Assembly (NCBI GenBank): GCA_949282305.1
Contig: CASDPB010000040.1
Span: 62,001 to 126,000, forward strand
From: an uncultured Lentisphaeria bacterium
Lineage (GTDB): Bacteria > Verrucomicrobiota > Lentisphaeria > Victivallales > UBA1829
DNA length: 64,000 bases
Direction: 5' to 3'
The position numbers were made by a program, and so were the translations under genes. The notes beneath the pieces were generated by a model, which ran no database searches, was not told the DNA's origin, and saw only the letters and a program-made list of their open reading frames with translations. The first letter of the stretch is position 1. Each line of letters begins with the position of its first letter. Positions 26,608 through 35,728 of the stretch are shown in pieces.

Positions 26608-28053
26608 ATGATGAAAAAATGCAGAATCGTTGCAACGGTCGGGCCGGCTTGCGAATCCCCCGCCATGCTGGAGAAGATCATTCGCGCAGGCGTGGATGTA
26701 TGCCGCCTGAACTCTTCGTTCGGAACCAATGAAGACCGGCTTGCCAAAATCCGCAATATCCGCAATATTTCCGCTGCCCTCAGAAAGCCTGTCGCAATCC
26801 TGCAGGATCTTCAGGGACCGAAGATCCGCGTCGGAAGGTTGAAGGAGCCGGTGCTGGTCAGAAAAGGCGAGACCCTGATCCTGACAGGAGGAACGGAGCA
26901 CACCGAACGGCTTCGGCTTCCGACGACTTACACGTGCATTGCCAAAGACTGCGAGGCCGGCAGGATGATCCTGATCGCGGATGGACGCATTATTCTCAGG
27001 GTGGAAAAGACGGACCGCAGACATGACGCCGTCTACTGCAAGGTCGTCAACGGAGGCGAGATTCTCAGCGGCAAGGGAATCAACCTGCCTTACACGAAGA
27101 TTTCGCTTCCCGCGCTTACGGAAAAGGATGAGGCGGATGCCGCTTTCGGCGCGGAGGCGGGAGTGGATTATATCGGCATGTCGTTTGTCCGGGCGCCTTC
27201 CGATGTCTACCGCCTGAAGAATCTGTTCCGGAAGATCGGCAGAAGTGTCCCGGTGATCGCCAAAATTGAAAAACCGGAGGCGGTGGAAAATATTGGGGCG
27301 ATTCTTGAGGTGGTGGACGGCGTGATGGTGGCGCGGGGCGACCTCGCGGTCGAACTTTCCTATGCGAAGGTGCCGACAGCACAGAAAATGATTATCCATG
27401 AGGCGAACCGGCGCGGGAAAATCACGATTACCGCCACGGAAATGCTGAGCTCCATGATTGAAAACCCGCTTCCGACCCGTGCGGATGTCAGCGACGTCGC
27501 CAATGCGGTGTGGGACGGCACCGATGCGGTGATGCTGTCGAATGAATCGGCGATGGGAAAATATCCCGTGGATGCGGTCAAGGCGATGAAGGAGATCATT
27601 GTTGAAACTGAAACAGCAAAAGGAGTGTTCCGGCATGATAAAACGCAGCTGGAATCCATGGATCTGCCGGAAGTGACCCGGGGTGAAAACGCGCTCTGCA
27701 AAGCGGTTTCGATCCTGTCTCATGATATGAATGAGCGCGGAATTGCCGTTCTTTCCAAAACCGGAGAGACTGCGAAGATGCTCTCGAAATACCGTCCGGG
27801 AAGCCCGATTTTCGCATTGTCGAATTCGATCTCGCTCTGTTCCAGAATGGCGATGTACCACAACGTCGTCCCGGTTTTCATCCCCTATGAGGATCAGGAC
27901 GAGCTGAATGAATATGACGTTGCCAAGATACTGCGGGACATGCGGTATGTCAGAAACGGAGACACTCTGATCTGCGTCAGCGGACGCCGGAGCAGCAGAG
28001 ACAGCAGCCGGTGGGCGGCTCACGGAATCAGCACATTGGTTGTCGGACAGTGA
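26608..28053 (+). CDS. pyk: Pyruvate kinase
   Basis: The glycolytic enzyme makes pyruvate and ATP from phosphoenolpyruvate. Clear motifs are KCRIVATVGPACES at the start, LQDLQGPKIRVG near residue 70, IAKIEKPEAVENI with the catalytic Lys, and VMVARGDLAVEL. The C-terminal regulatory domain follows, giving 481 aa. GGAGG lies 5 nt before the first of two adjacent ATG codons (26608 and 26611), so the exact start is uncertain by one codon. It is followed by the deacetylase-like gene, not obviously linked in function. Confidence 0.97.
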   Translation: MMKKCRIVATVGPACESPAMLEKIIRAGVDVCRLNSSFGTNEDRLAKIRNIRNISAALRKPVAILQDLQGPKIRVGRLKEPVLVRKGETLILTGGTEHTERLRLPTTYTCIAKDCEAGRMILIADGRIILRVEKTDRRHDAVYCKVVNGGEILSGKGINLPYTKISLPALTEKDEADAAFGAEAGVDYIGMSFVRAPSDVYRLKNLFRKIGRSVPVIAKIEKPEAVENIGAILEVVDGVMVARGDLAVELSYAKVPTAQKMIIHEANRRGKITITATEMLSSMIENPLPTRADVSDVANAVWDGTDAVMLSNESAMGKYPVDAVKAMKEIIVETETAKGVFRHDKTQLESMDLPEVTRGENALCKAVSILSHDMNERGIAVLSKTGETAKMLSKYRPGSPIFALSNSISLCSRMAMYHNVVPVFIPYEDQDELNEYDVAKILRDMRYVRNGDTLICVSGRRSSRDSSRWAAHGISTLVVGQ

Positions 28054-28093
28054 AAAACTGCAAACTTGAATTCTCAGGAAAGAAACTGAAATT

Positions 28094-30064
28094 ATGCTCA
28101 GAAGATGTTGGCCGGTTCTGTTCGGTCTGTTTTCTTCCGGACTTTTTGCGGAAAATCCGCTTGGAATGCCGGAATACAGGCAGACTCTGGAAGTAAACTA
28201 CAGCACGGAAGAAGAGGCGCGGAAAGCGGAGCTGGAAAAGCTGGAACTGCCCGGCGGCAGGAAAATCGCATTTTCCACCCGGTGGGATGACACCAACAAC
28301 CGTCACCTGAAAATGGCGCAGACTCTTGCCGGACGCGGCTGGAAAGGGACTTTCTATCTGTATGAATTCCAGAATCAGCAGAGCGATCAGGCTGTTCCCG
28401 CGGAGATTTTGAAACTCGGTTCCTCCCTCGGTTCCCATACGGTGGATCACCCGGATCTCCCGGGACTGCTGCCGTCCGGCATTTTCTACCAGATTCTTGA
28501 TCTGCGCGTAAGAGAAGAGGCGGCTTACAATACCTGCGTGACGGCTTTTGTACTTCCCTATACCTCCTGTTCCACCCGTTTTCAGGATCATGTGCCTCAA
28601 ATGATCGGTGACATTCTGAAACGCAGCGGACATTTCGGCGGTCCCGAACCCTGGGGAAATGTCGCTGAACGCTACGGACTGAGCAGAACGATGTGGTACG
28701 GCAGTTTTCTTTTCGGCATCAATGACAGCCGGCCTTCTCCGGCGTTATTTGAAAAGGAACTGGCACGCGGATTGAAGACGCTGCAGAATGAAACATGGCA
28801 GGGGGGACCGCATATCACGCTCGGGCTTCATACGTGGCAGAGCAACGAGGGATTCAGAGTCCTGGACGGTATTTTCAAGGAATACGGCGGAAATCCGGAG
28901 TGGTGGTACTGCAATGAAAATGAGTATCTTGCGTATCGCTATCAGTTTTTCCATACGGGGATCCGGAAGAAATCCGTAAACGGCAGAACCGCCGTTTTCG
29001 AGATCACCAGAATTGCGGCTCCCGAACTGGGACATAATATTCCGCTGTCCGTCAAAACCGGCGGCAAGGTTGTTTCCGCCACGCTGGATTCCCTGCCGCT
29101 GAACGTTTCCGGCGGCATGTTTTCTCTGCCTCATGACCGCGACCGTCTGGCTCCCGTCGAGGTGGAACTGGTGCGTTTTGCCGGAAACAGCCCGGAAACA
29201 GTCAGACTGGCAAAGTTTCCGGCGTCCGTTCAAATGGCGTTCCATGAACGGGAAAACAGAATTGATTTTTCCTTCGTTCCGGCGGACTCGTCTGCGAAAT
29301 TTCAGAATGTCTCCCTTGTGCTGCGTCTGCCGCCTGCCTGGAAAGACGGCGTTAAGCGCGTGACTCTGCCAGTTGTGAAGGAGAAGGCGACCGTGTCATT
29401 TCCGCTGGGCGCACTGGATTTGCGGCCCGGTTTCGGGGAGGGCGATTATCGTTTTTATCTGCAGGCTGACATGCTCTGCAGCGGGATTCCCAAACGGCTT
29501 CATGCCGTTATGACGGTGAAGCGCAATAGGGAAAGAACGGATGCCCCGAGAGATAACGCCTATGCCGTCGGCCCGCTTGCCGCAGGAACGTTTACACCGG
29601 ATTTGCTGGAAAAACTTTCCATGCCGTCGGCGGTTTTGACGGATTTCGGAGGAAAAGCCGTTGAAAAATGGCATCCGGTTCCTCCGGGAGACCGGGCGAC
29701 GCCCGCATTGTCTCCGGTTCTGGAGGATGAACGCTGGAAAGAGGAAACGGAGGAGTTCCGCAGGAAACGGAATGGTGAGTTTGCGTTTGTCCTGGAATTT
29801 GAATCCCCTTCCGCGGAGCGGTATCACCTGCTGCTGAATCTGTGGAACGCAAAACAGATTTCCGCAATTTACATCAACGGCAGAGCATATCAATTCAGAC
29901 GCCCGTGTCCGTTTTCCTCTCTTGCCGGGCGGAACCGGATCGTGCTGGTCTATCCGGTGGCGAAGAACAGAACGCCCTCCACGCAGATGGTTTCCGTTTC
30001 CCGGGGAACCAGCATGTTCGATCACGTGAAATTCGTGCCCGTGGAGAACGGAAGGCAGAGATAA
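28094..30064 (+). CDS. Secreted polysaccharide-deacetylase-like protein
   Basis: A signal peptide (1-19) precedes a NodB-type domain: the acidic motif WDD at 64-66 and HTVDH at 115-119 supply the metal-binding Asp and two His of carbohydrate esterase family 4. Around residues 300-470 the protein becomes beta-rich. The last 170 residues are another beta domain (LEFESPSAERYHLLLNLWNAKQ), possibly carbohydrate-binding. At 656 aa it is much longer than a bare deacetylase. It may remove acetyl groups from an external glycan. It converges with the LacI/prepilin/beta-helix operon. Confidence 0.78.
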   Translation: MLRRCWPVLFGLFSSGLFAENPLGMPEYRQTLEVNYSTEEEARKAELEKLELPGGRKIAFSTRWDDTNNRHLKMAQTLAGRGWKGTFYLYEFQNQQSDQAVPAEILKLGSSLGSHTVDHPDLPGLLPSGIFYQILDLRVREEAAYNTCVTAFVLPYTSCSTRFQDHVPQMIGDILKRSGHFGGPEPWGNVAERYGLSRTMWYGSFLFGINDSRPSPALFEKELARGLKTLQNETWQGGPHITLGLHTWQSNEGFRVLDGIFKEYGGNPEWWYCNENEYLAYRYQFFHTGIRKKSVNGRTAVFEITRIAAPELGHNIPLSVKTGGKVVSATLDSLPLNVSGGMFSLPHDRDRLAPVEVELVRFAGNSPETVRLAKFPASVQMAFHERENRIDFSFVPADSSAKFQNVSLVLRLPPAWKDGVKRVTLPVVKEKATVSFPLGALDLRPGFGEGDYRFYLQADMLCSGIPKRLHAVMTVKRNRERTDAPRDNAYAVGPLAAGTFTPDLLEKLSMPSAVLTDFGGKAVEKWHPVPPGDRATPALSPVLEDERWKEETEEFRRKRNGEFAFVLEFESPSAERYHLLLNLWNAKQISAIYINGRAYQFRRPCPFSSLAGRNRIVLVYPVAKNRTPSTQMVSVSRGTSMFDHVKFVPVENGRQR

Positions 30065-30095
30065 AACGGGAAGCCGTTTGCGCATTCCCGTTTTT
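30063..30095. terminator. Bidirectional terminator between convergent genes
   Basis: A perfect 10-bp stem, AAAACGGGAA and TTCCCGTTTT, surrounds a 12-base loop, with A on one side and T on the other, so it can work on both strands. It overlaps the deacetylase stop codon and precedes the beta-helix stop at 30102. Confidence 0.88.
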
Positions 30096-30101
30096 GCAAG
30101 G

Positions 30102-32015
30102 TCATTTGGACGGAATGACTGGAACGGCATCGCGCGGGACCAGAATATTTTCCGGCGCGGTGGAGACGAGTGGGAGAAGCGGAGCGCCGACTCGGAACCG
30201 CATATCCTCATGGACATAGGGGAATCTCACACTCCAGATTTCCGATTTTGCGGCATTTTCCCGTTTGCAGACCAGTTGACGGGTGCTGTCGCTCCTGCTG
30301 AATGACGCCATGATCCTGCCGGATGAATTCAGAAGTTCAGCGCCTACGGGTTCTCCGAGATCCGGCGCCGCTTCCAGTCTGATTTCCTCCACGCCGGAAG
30401 GCACCAGGAAATAGAATCTTGCTCCTGATGCGCAAAACATCCCGGTTCTCGTATCCGCCAGAATGGCTTGTCCCGGCTGCCCGGAAGTCAGGGCGACGGC
30501 ATGCAGTCCGGTATTGACTTCCAGCTGCATGACCTCGCTGCCGCTGTTTTTCCTTAAAATATAGGACTGGTTGGGCTTTGTGATTTTGAACTGATCCACC
30601 GGAGTGCCGTTCGAGTCTTTCACGTCAACTGTGACATTGATGGGATTTTTGTAGATTTTCCTGACGCTGAAATCCAGTTTGACGGGCTTTCCGGATTCGA
30701 CGTATTGCAGAATTTTGAATTTTTTACGGAAGAATTTACTCTTCGCCTCTTTTTTTCCTTTCCCTCCCGGAACCAGCTGTTTCAGGTCGACGGTTGCGAC
30801 CTTGAAATTTCTGATTGCCTCATCCGGCTTGTTTGCGAGCATGAATTTCCGGAAATCGAACCTGCTTTCCCTGCCGTTTCTTTCCTGAACGTTCAGGCTT
30901 CCCCGGATGCCGGTCACACCTGCGCCCGAGAGACTTTGAAAGTCCAGCGGACGGCTTCCGCCTGTGATGATTCTGCTGTTTTCAAAGGTGACGCCGGCAA
31001 TGTCCGGCAGCAGGTTTGTGCTGACCGTAACAGCCGCCGCTCCGGTATTTCCGTTGTCGATCAGGCAGTTCCGGAACAGGACTTTCATTGCGTCTTCCTG
31101 AAGATTGCTCAAAATGACGGAATTGGATTTTGCGGAATCCATCCGGCAGTTATCAAACACGAGGTTTCCTTTTGCAGGCGTTGTACCGCTTGCGCTGAGC
31201 ATCATGTTGATTCGATTTCCGGTCATCCTGCAGTTGCGGAACGTTGCGGAAAGCGGCTTTGTCCGTTCCGTCAGCAAGTTCAGATAAAGCAGAATGCCGA
31301 CTGCATTGTTCTCAAATTCACAGTCGGTGATTTCACAGCCGATGATCCATTCATCCGGTTTGTTCGGCTCGAAATCAATGCCCGCCATGGGAGGGGTTCC
31401 CGCCGTATTGCTGAATTTACTGTGACGGATCTTCAGTCCGTCCACGCTGATGACGCTGATTCCCTGGCGGTGGTGATCCGTGGCAGTTACATGTTCGATA
31501 ACGACATTCCGGCATCCCCGCATCCGGGACGATGCGCCGATGTAGATGCCGTCGCCTCCGCTTGATTCCAGGGAAAGCCCGGAGACGAGGACATTCTCGC
31601 ATCCTCTGAGACAGAGGGTGTTGCGCCATTCGGACGGTTTGTACCGCTTGAGGTCCTGATAGTCTTTTTTATTCATGACCAGCCGCACCTTGCCATTGCC
31701 TTTCAGGGATATGTTTTTGCAGTCTGTCGCCTCGAACAGAGAATCGTTCAGCCCGTGGAACGCGCCAGGAAGGGCACGGACGGTCACGCCGTCGGCAAAG
31801 CTGAGTTCCAGATCGGAGCGCAGACGGATTTTATCGACAATCCAGTCTTTCCCCGTATTGTCGACAAGAATTTTCGGAGCCCCGGAGTCGATTGCCTTCT
31901 GCAGACATTCCGTGGCATTTTCCGCATTGAATCCCCATTGGCTCGCTTTTACCGCGTCACTGCCGAATACAGAGATCATCCCGCAGCAGAGGAACATTGC
32001 AATCAGTCGTTTCAT
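30102..32015 (-). CDS. Secreted right-handed beta-helix protein (pectate-lyase/GH28-like)
   Basis: The 637-residue protein has a signal peptide (1-19). From about residue 60 to 410 it shows the repeated short strands of a parallel beta-helix (RGCENVLVSGLSLESSGGDGIYIG, then CRNVVIEHVTATDHHRQGISVISVDGLKIRHSKF, then FENNAVGILLY). The GDGIYIG turn resembles the active-site turns of polysaccharide lyases and GH28-type hydrolases, but a complete catalytic set could not be assigned. The last 180 residues form a separate beta domain. It is the third gene of the lacI operon, so its glycan is probably the inducer source. Confidence 0.8.
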   Translation of the reverse strand: MKRLIAMFLCCGMISVFGSDAVKASQWGFNAENATECLQKAIDSGAPKILVDNTGKDWIVDKIRLRSDLELSFADGVTVRALPGAFHGLNDSLFEATDCKNISLKGNGKVRLVMNKKDYQDLKRYKPSEWRNTLCLRGCENVLVSGLSLESSGGDGIYIGASSRMRGCRNVVIEHVTATDHHRQGISVISVDGLKIRHSKFSNTAGTPPMAGIDFEPNKPDEWIIGCEITDCEFENNAVGILLYLNLLTERTKPLSATFRNCRMTGNRINMMLSASGTTPAKGNLVFDNCRMDSAKSNSVILSNLQEDAMKVLFRNCLIDNGNTGAAAVTVSTNLLPDIAGVTFENSRIITGGSRPLDFQSLSGAGVTGIRGSLNVQERNGRESRFDFRKFMLANKPDEAIRNFKVATVDLKQLVPGGKGKKEAKSKFFRKKFKILQYVESGKPVKLDFSVRKIYKNPINVTVDVKDSNGTPVDQFKITKPNQSYILRKNSGSEVMQLEVNTGLHAVALTSGQPGQAILADTRTGMFCASGARFYFLVPSGVEEIRLEAAPDLGEPVGAELLNSSGRIMASFSRSDSTRQLVCKRENAAKSEIWSVRFPYVHEDMRFRVGAPLLPLVSTAPENILVPRDAVPVIPSK

Positions 32016-32042
32016 TTTCTCATCGCTCCCGCTTGTTTTCTA

Positions 32043-32837
32043 TTAATAACCCTGATAGTATTTCACCAGATCGTTTTCTTTCGGCGCCTTCCAGAGCCAG
32101 ATGCGCTCATCGTAGGCCAGCACATAATTCACGGTATCGACATGACCGTCTCCATAGACATTGTTTGCTCCTCCTTGGTGGGCTCTGTCAATTCCGATGG
32201 ACGCGCTCTTGTAACGGGCGATCAGTGCGACTCCGTTGCCTGTCCCATACTTCATGGAAACCCCGGTTCTGTCCCCGTCCTGTCTGTAACAGGTCCAGTT
32301 GTCACCCCATAGAACTGTCCGGCTGAGATAGCGGTTCGGCTGTGACAGCTGCAGCCACCTGTCGACGGTGTCGAAGACATTGGAGGGACCGATGTAGTAG
32401 TTGTATCCGTAACTGTCATATACGCGCAGAGAGTTGAACATGTATCCCGGTTTCGAGTCGGTCGGACAGAGCAGGAGTTTGCTTGTCCTGTATGCCGAGG
32501 CGCCGGCGCCGCGGATGCTGGTCGGGACGATTTTATTTTTCGTCAGGTATTCCAGCCAGGTGCATGGTTTCCCGTCAGAGCGCACGGAGCGGTCGAGGAT
32601 ATGTGCGCTCAGCAGTTTCTCCCTGTAGTCATTGGCATAGAGGAACCATATTGTACCGAGCTGTTTCAGATTGCTGCGGCAGCTGGCGCCTTGCGCCGTA
32701 GCGCGTGCGGCGTTCAATGCCGGCAGAAGCATTGCCGCGAGAATCGCGATGATCGCAATTACAATGAGCAATTCTATCAAAGTAAAGAGATGGAGCTGCT
32801 GCGGCTTATGAGTTGCGGGGGGCTGGTGTTTTGTCAT
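32043..32837 (-). CDS. Prepilin-like protein with H-X9-DG motif
   Basis: The N-terminus [19 protein letters not shown] is a type IV pilin/pseudopilin helix, but the residue before the cleavage site is Leu rather than Gly. Near the C-terminus [13 protein letters not shown] has His followed nine residues later by Asp-Gly, the H-X9-DG motif that marks a large PVC-group family of processed pilin-like proteins. Lentisphaeria encode many of these, and their role is unresolved; surface glycan capture or secretion have been suggested. The ATG overlaps the end of lacI by 32 bp and AAGGA lies 8 nt ahead, so translation is coupled. The beta-helix gene follows 27 bp later. Confidence 0.9.
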   Translation of the reverse strand: MTKHQPPATHKPQQLHLFTLIELLIVIAIIAILAAMLLPALNAARATAQGASCRSNLKQLGTIWFLYANDYREKLLSAHILDRSVRSDGKPCTWLEYLTKNKIVPTSIRGAGASAYRTSKLLLCPTDSKPGYMFNSLRVYDSYGYNYYIGPSNVFDTVDRWLQLSQPNRYLSRTVLWGDNWTCYRQDGDRTGVSMKYGTGNGVALIARYKSASIGIDRAHQGGANNVYGDGHVDTVNYVLAYDERIWLWKAPKENDLVKYYQGY

Positions 32838-33990
32838 TTTGCATTCCTTTTCTTGCTGTTTTATGTCGTTGAATCTTCTCTCCGCCGGAGTTCGTGACTG
32901 CTGAAAAGCGGCGTATTGCTTCGGAAGCGTCTTCCGTGTATTCTGTCCAGTAGGGATACCCTCTTTTTCCGGTGGGAATGCGGATATGAAGCTCCGGGGA
33001 AAGGAGCCTGGCGCACGGCGTCGGAAGCAGCGCCTCCCTGACCAGTTCCGCCGCCAGCCGGGAAAGATTGTGCTGAACGGAGCTGATCGGCAGCGGGTAG
33101 TTCCGGATCACCTGGTCATTGTTGAAGCCGCCGAGAAGAAGAGAGCGATATTTTCTGTATCCCGGCTGCAGCAGACAGTTTCCGCCGCCGACGGCAAAGG
33201 AGTCGTTCATGTAGATGATTCCTTCGACCCCGGGAAAATCATGGAGCAGGCGTGCGGTGGTCTCGAATCCGTGCCGTTCCCAGCTTGCATGAGGATCAGG
33301 AACATAAAAATCAATGTCGTCCATTGGATAAATGAAACGCTTTTTGATCTCCTGTCCGGTCAGTTCCGGGTATACGCGCATCAAAGCGCCGAACCCGTGA
33401 CAGCCCGGATTGCACTGTTTTTTTTCGCAGATCAGCCGGAAGTTGTCTCCGATCTGCGACCTGATATAACGTATCAGGGCTTCGCCGCCGATAAAAAGAG
33501 AGCTTCTGACCCAGCGCGGAAAAGAGGGGGCGATTCCAACGGAGTTGATTCCCGATGCCTCCAGCTCCGTCATGATCTCCTGCTGCCCGAAGGGCTGTCC
33601 GAGAAAGACGAAGGATTCCACGCCGCGGCCGATCAGTTCTCGGACCTTTTTCAGGTTGGCTTCTGCATCATCGCTGAAGGCGTTGTAATAAGCGGCATAT
33701 CCCAGCTTGTCGAAACCGGTCGTCAGGCGCAGTGTGAGCGCCATGACATGTTCCTCGTCATTCATCTGCGCCCTTGAGTTCATGATTGCCACGGTGCGGG
33801 TCTTCTGTCTGCGCAGGAGCTTGTAGCCGAAACTGACCTGGTAGCCCATCTCTTTTGCAACCCTGCGGACACGTTCCTTGGTCGCTTCCGAACTGTAATT
33901 GTTCGGACGGTTGTTAAGAATCTCGGAAACGCTTGCGACGGACAAGCCGACTGTCGCGGCAATTTCTTTCAATGACACTCTGGCTGGCAT
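32806..33990 (-). CDS. LacI-family transcriptional regulator
   Basis: The N-terminal DNA-binding domain [21 protein letters not shown] (residues 5-25) is a standard LacI helix-turn-helix and hinge. The remainder is a periplasmic-binding-protein-like sensor of 394 aa in total. The ATG at 33990 has AGGAG 12 nt ahead; a longer frame to 34155 would add a non-family tail. Two identical palindromes bracket the promoter, so it probably represses itself and the genes downstream. The ligand is unknown; the adjacent beta-helix gene suggests a sugar released from a polysaccharide. Confidence 0.93.
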   Translation of the reverse strand: MPARVSLKEIAATVGLSVASVSEILNNRPNNYSSEATKERVRRVAKEMGYQVSFGYKLLRRQKTRTVAIMNSRAQMNDEEHVMALTLRLTTGFDKLGYAAYYNAFSDDAEANLKKVRELIGRGVESFVFLGQPFGQQEIMTELEASGINSVGIAPSFPRWVRSSLFIGGEALIRYIRSQIGDNFRLICEKKQCNPGCHGFGALMRVYPELTGQEIKKRFIYPMDDIDFYVPDPHASWERHGFETTARLLHDFPGVEGIIYMNDSFAVGGGNCLLQPGYRKYRSLLLGGFNNDQVIRNYPLPISSVQHNLSRLAAELVREALLPTPCARLLSPELHIRIPTGKRGYPYWTEYTEDASEAIRRFSAVTNSGGEKIQRHKTARKGMQNDKTPAPRNS

Positions 33991-34007
33991 ACGAATTTTT
34001 CTCCTGC

Positions 34008-34022
34008 ACGAAATTATTTCGT
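34008..34022. promoter_or_regulatory. LacI-type operator O1, ACGAAA-N3-TTTCGT
   Basis: Perfect 6-bp arms around TTA. It covers about +2 to +16 of the predicted lacI transcript, where a bound repressor would block RNA polymerase. A second copy is 57 bp away. Confidence 0.75.
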
Positions 34023-34029
34023 TGGCTGT

Positions 34030-34058
34030 AATATAAGGACTTCCGGATATGATGTCAA
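34030..34058 (-). promoter_or_regulatory. Promoter of the lacI/prepilin/beta-helix operon
   Basis: On the minus strand a perfect TTGACA (34058-34053), 17-bp spacer and TATATT (34035-34030) predict a start near 34023. Operator palindromes lie on both sides. Confidence 0.8.
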
Positions 34059-34064
34059 ATTCAT

Positions 34065-34079
34065 ACGAAATATTTTCGT
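34065..34079. promoter_or_regulatory. LacI-type operator O2, ACGAAA-N3-TTTCGT
   Basis: Perfect 6-bp arms around TAT. It lies just upstream of the -35 box, about -42 to -56. Same arm sequence as O1; centres are 57 bp apart, which could allow looping. Confidence 0.75.
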
Positions 34080-34196
34080 GAAAAAAGGGGGACAGCTTTG
34101 CCATGGCGGGCGGAAATTGCGGAGAACCGGTTCCTGAACATCCTGTCAGCCGCATTGCCGTGCCGGTTCATTTTCATGTTTTTTCCGGATTTCCGT

Positions 34197-34225
34197 TTGA
34201 CTTTTATGTGTTTTCAGTGTAGTTT
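34197..34225 (+). promoter_or_regulatory. Predicted promoter of the FAD-oxidoreductase operon
   Basis: TTGACT at 34197-34202 and TAGTTT at 34220-34225 are 17 bp apart and 43 bp before the first ATG. Confidence 0.5.
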
Positions 34226-34267
34226 TTAATTAGTAAACATACAACTAAACAAATAGAGCGGAATTTT

Positions 34268-35728
34268 ATGAATGGATGTTATGACATTGCGATCATAGGG
34301 GCGGGCGTGACCGGCGCGGCAACTGCGGCGGCTTTGTCGCGCTACCGCCTGAAAGTGATCCTGCTGGAAAAAGAGGCGGATGCAGGTTTCGGCGTATCCA
34401 AAGCGAACTCGGGGATTGTGCACGGCGGTTTTCACTACCCGCTGTCCACACTCAAGGGGCGTCTGGAGATTCTCGGGAACCTGATGTTCGAGAAACTTCA
34501 TTATGAGCTTGGTTTTCCTTATCGCAGATGCGGAATCATTGTCGCTGCATTTTCGGAGGAGGAGCTGGCGGAGGTGCGTCGTCTTTATCGTCAGGGGGTG
34601 GAAAACCGGGTGCCGCGGATTGAGCTCTGTTCCGCGGAACGGATGCTGGAGCTGGAACCGAAACTTTCCCCTGATGTCGCCGGAGGGCTTTACGCGCCCG
34701 GAGGCGGTGTCGTGGAACCCTACCGTTATGTTTTTTCCCTGCTGGAACTGGCGAAGCGCAACGGGGTTGAATTTCTTGCGGAGTACAAGCTCGAAAAGGC
34801 GTCGTTTGCGGATGGCGTATGGACTTTGCAGGCGCATGACGGGCGCAGGGTTGAAGCGAAGTATGCGGTCAATGCCGCGGGGCTTCATGCGGATGACGTT
34901 TCCCGGATATTCGGGGCGGAAGAGTTCCGGATTTCCGCACGCAAAGGCGAGGAATATCTGCTGGACCGGGCTTCGGCGGCGTATCCGTCCAAGGTGGTCT
35001 TTCCCGTTCCTGTGAAACATTCCAAGGGCGTGCTTGTGATTCCCACCGTGGACGGAACGACGATGGTCGGGCCGACTGCGGAAATTGTCGAGGACAAGGA
35101 GGATCACTCCACTACGGCGGAAAACATGGCGGCGGTGTTCCGGCAGGCGAAGCGGATGGTGCCCGCCGTGTCGGAACGCGATCTGATTACGGGATTCAGC
35201 GGTTCGCGCCCGGTGATGGACGGCAATGATTTTTATATTGCCTTTTCAAAGAAGGCGGAGAATCTGATTCAGGCGGCAGGCATCCAGTCGCCGGGACTGA
35301 CGGCATCTCCGGCGATTGCCGAATATATCTGCGGTCTGCTCCGTGAAAACGGGGTCTGTCTTGAAGAAAAGAGACAGTTTGCAACCATGCTGGAGTCTCC
35401 GGTTCAGATCCGGAAACAATCCACAGAAGAAGCGGACCGGCTTCATGGAGAAGATCCGGCGTGGACCAATATCATCTGCCGCTGTGAGAAGATTTCCGAG
35501 GCGGAGATTGTGGAGGCGATCCGGCACGGGCATACCACGCTGGACGGAATTAAATTCTATACCCGTGCGGGCATGGGGCGCTGCCAGGGCGGTTTCTGTT
35601 CCTATAAAATCCTCAAGATCATTGCGCGGGAGACAGGAATGTCTTTGGAGGAAGCTACGAAGCGCGGCGGAAATACCGGATTTATTTCCGGGCATCTTCA
35701 GGATTATGGAAAAGGGGGGCGGACATGA
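34268..35728 (+). CDS. GlpA-like FAD oxidoreductase with C-terminal [2Fe-2S] BFD-like domain
   Basis: Residues 5-25 form the FAD site (DIAIIGAGVTGAATAAALSRY), followed by the DAO/glycerol-3-phosphate dehydrogenase fold (SGIVHGGFHYP). From about residue 400 a Fer2_BFD domain has CRCEKIS and later CQGGFC, the four Cys of a [2Fe-2S] cluster. This matches anaerobic GlpA and the related stand-alone oxidoreductases paired with a NAD(P)/FAD partner. It overlaps the next gene by 4 bp. Glycerol-3-phosphate oxidation is the best guess; hydroxyacid dehydrogenation is possible. Confidence 0.85.
   Translation: MNGCYDIAIIGAGVTGAATAAALSRYRLKVILLEKEADAGFGVSKANSGIVHGGFHYPLSTLKGRLEILGNLMFEKLHYELGFPYRRCGIIVAAFSEEELAEVRRLYRQGVENRVPRIELCSAERMLELEPKLSPDVAGGLYAPGGGVVEPYRYVFSLLELAKRNGVEFLAEYKLEKASFADGVWTLQAHDGRRVEAKYAVNAAGLHADDVSRIFGAEEFRISARKGEEYLLDRASAAYPSKVVFPVPVKHSKGVLVIPTVDGTTMVGPTAEIVEDKEDHSTTAENMAAVFRQAKRMVPAVSERDLITGFSGSRPVMDGNDFYIAFSKKAENLIQAAGIQSPGLTASPAIAEYICGLLRENGVCLEEKRQFATMLESPVQIRKQSTEEADRLHGEDPAWTNIICRCEKISEAEIVEAIRHGHTTLDGIKFYTRAGMGRCQGGFCSYKILKIIARETGMSLEEATKRGGNTGFISGHLQDYGKGGRT

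Noticed and set aside
26575-28023. Minus-strand frame of 482 codons
   Set aside because: Complement of pyruvate kinase.
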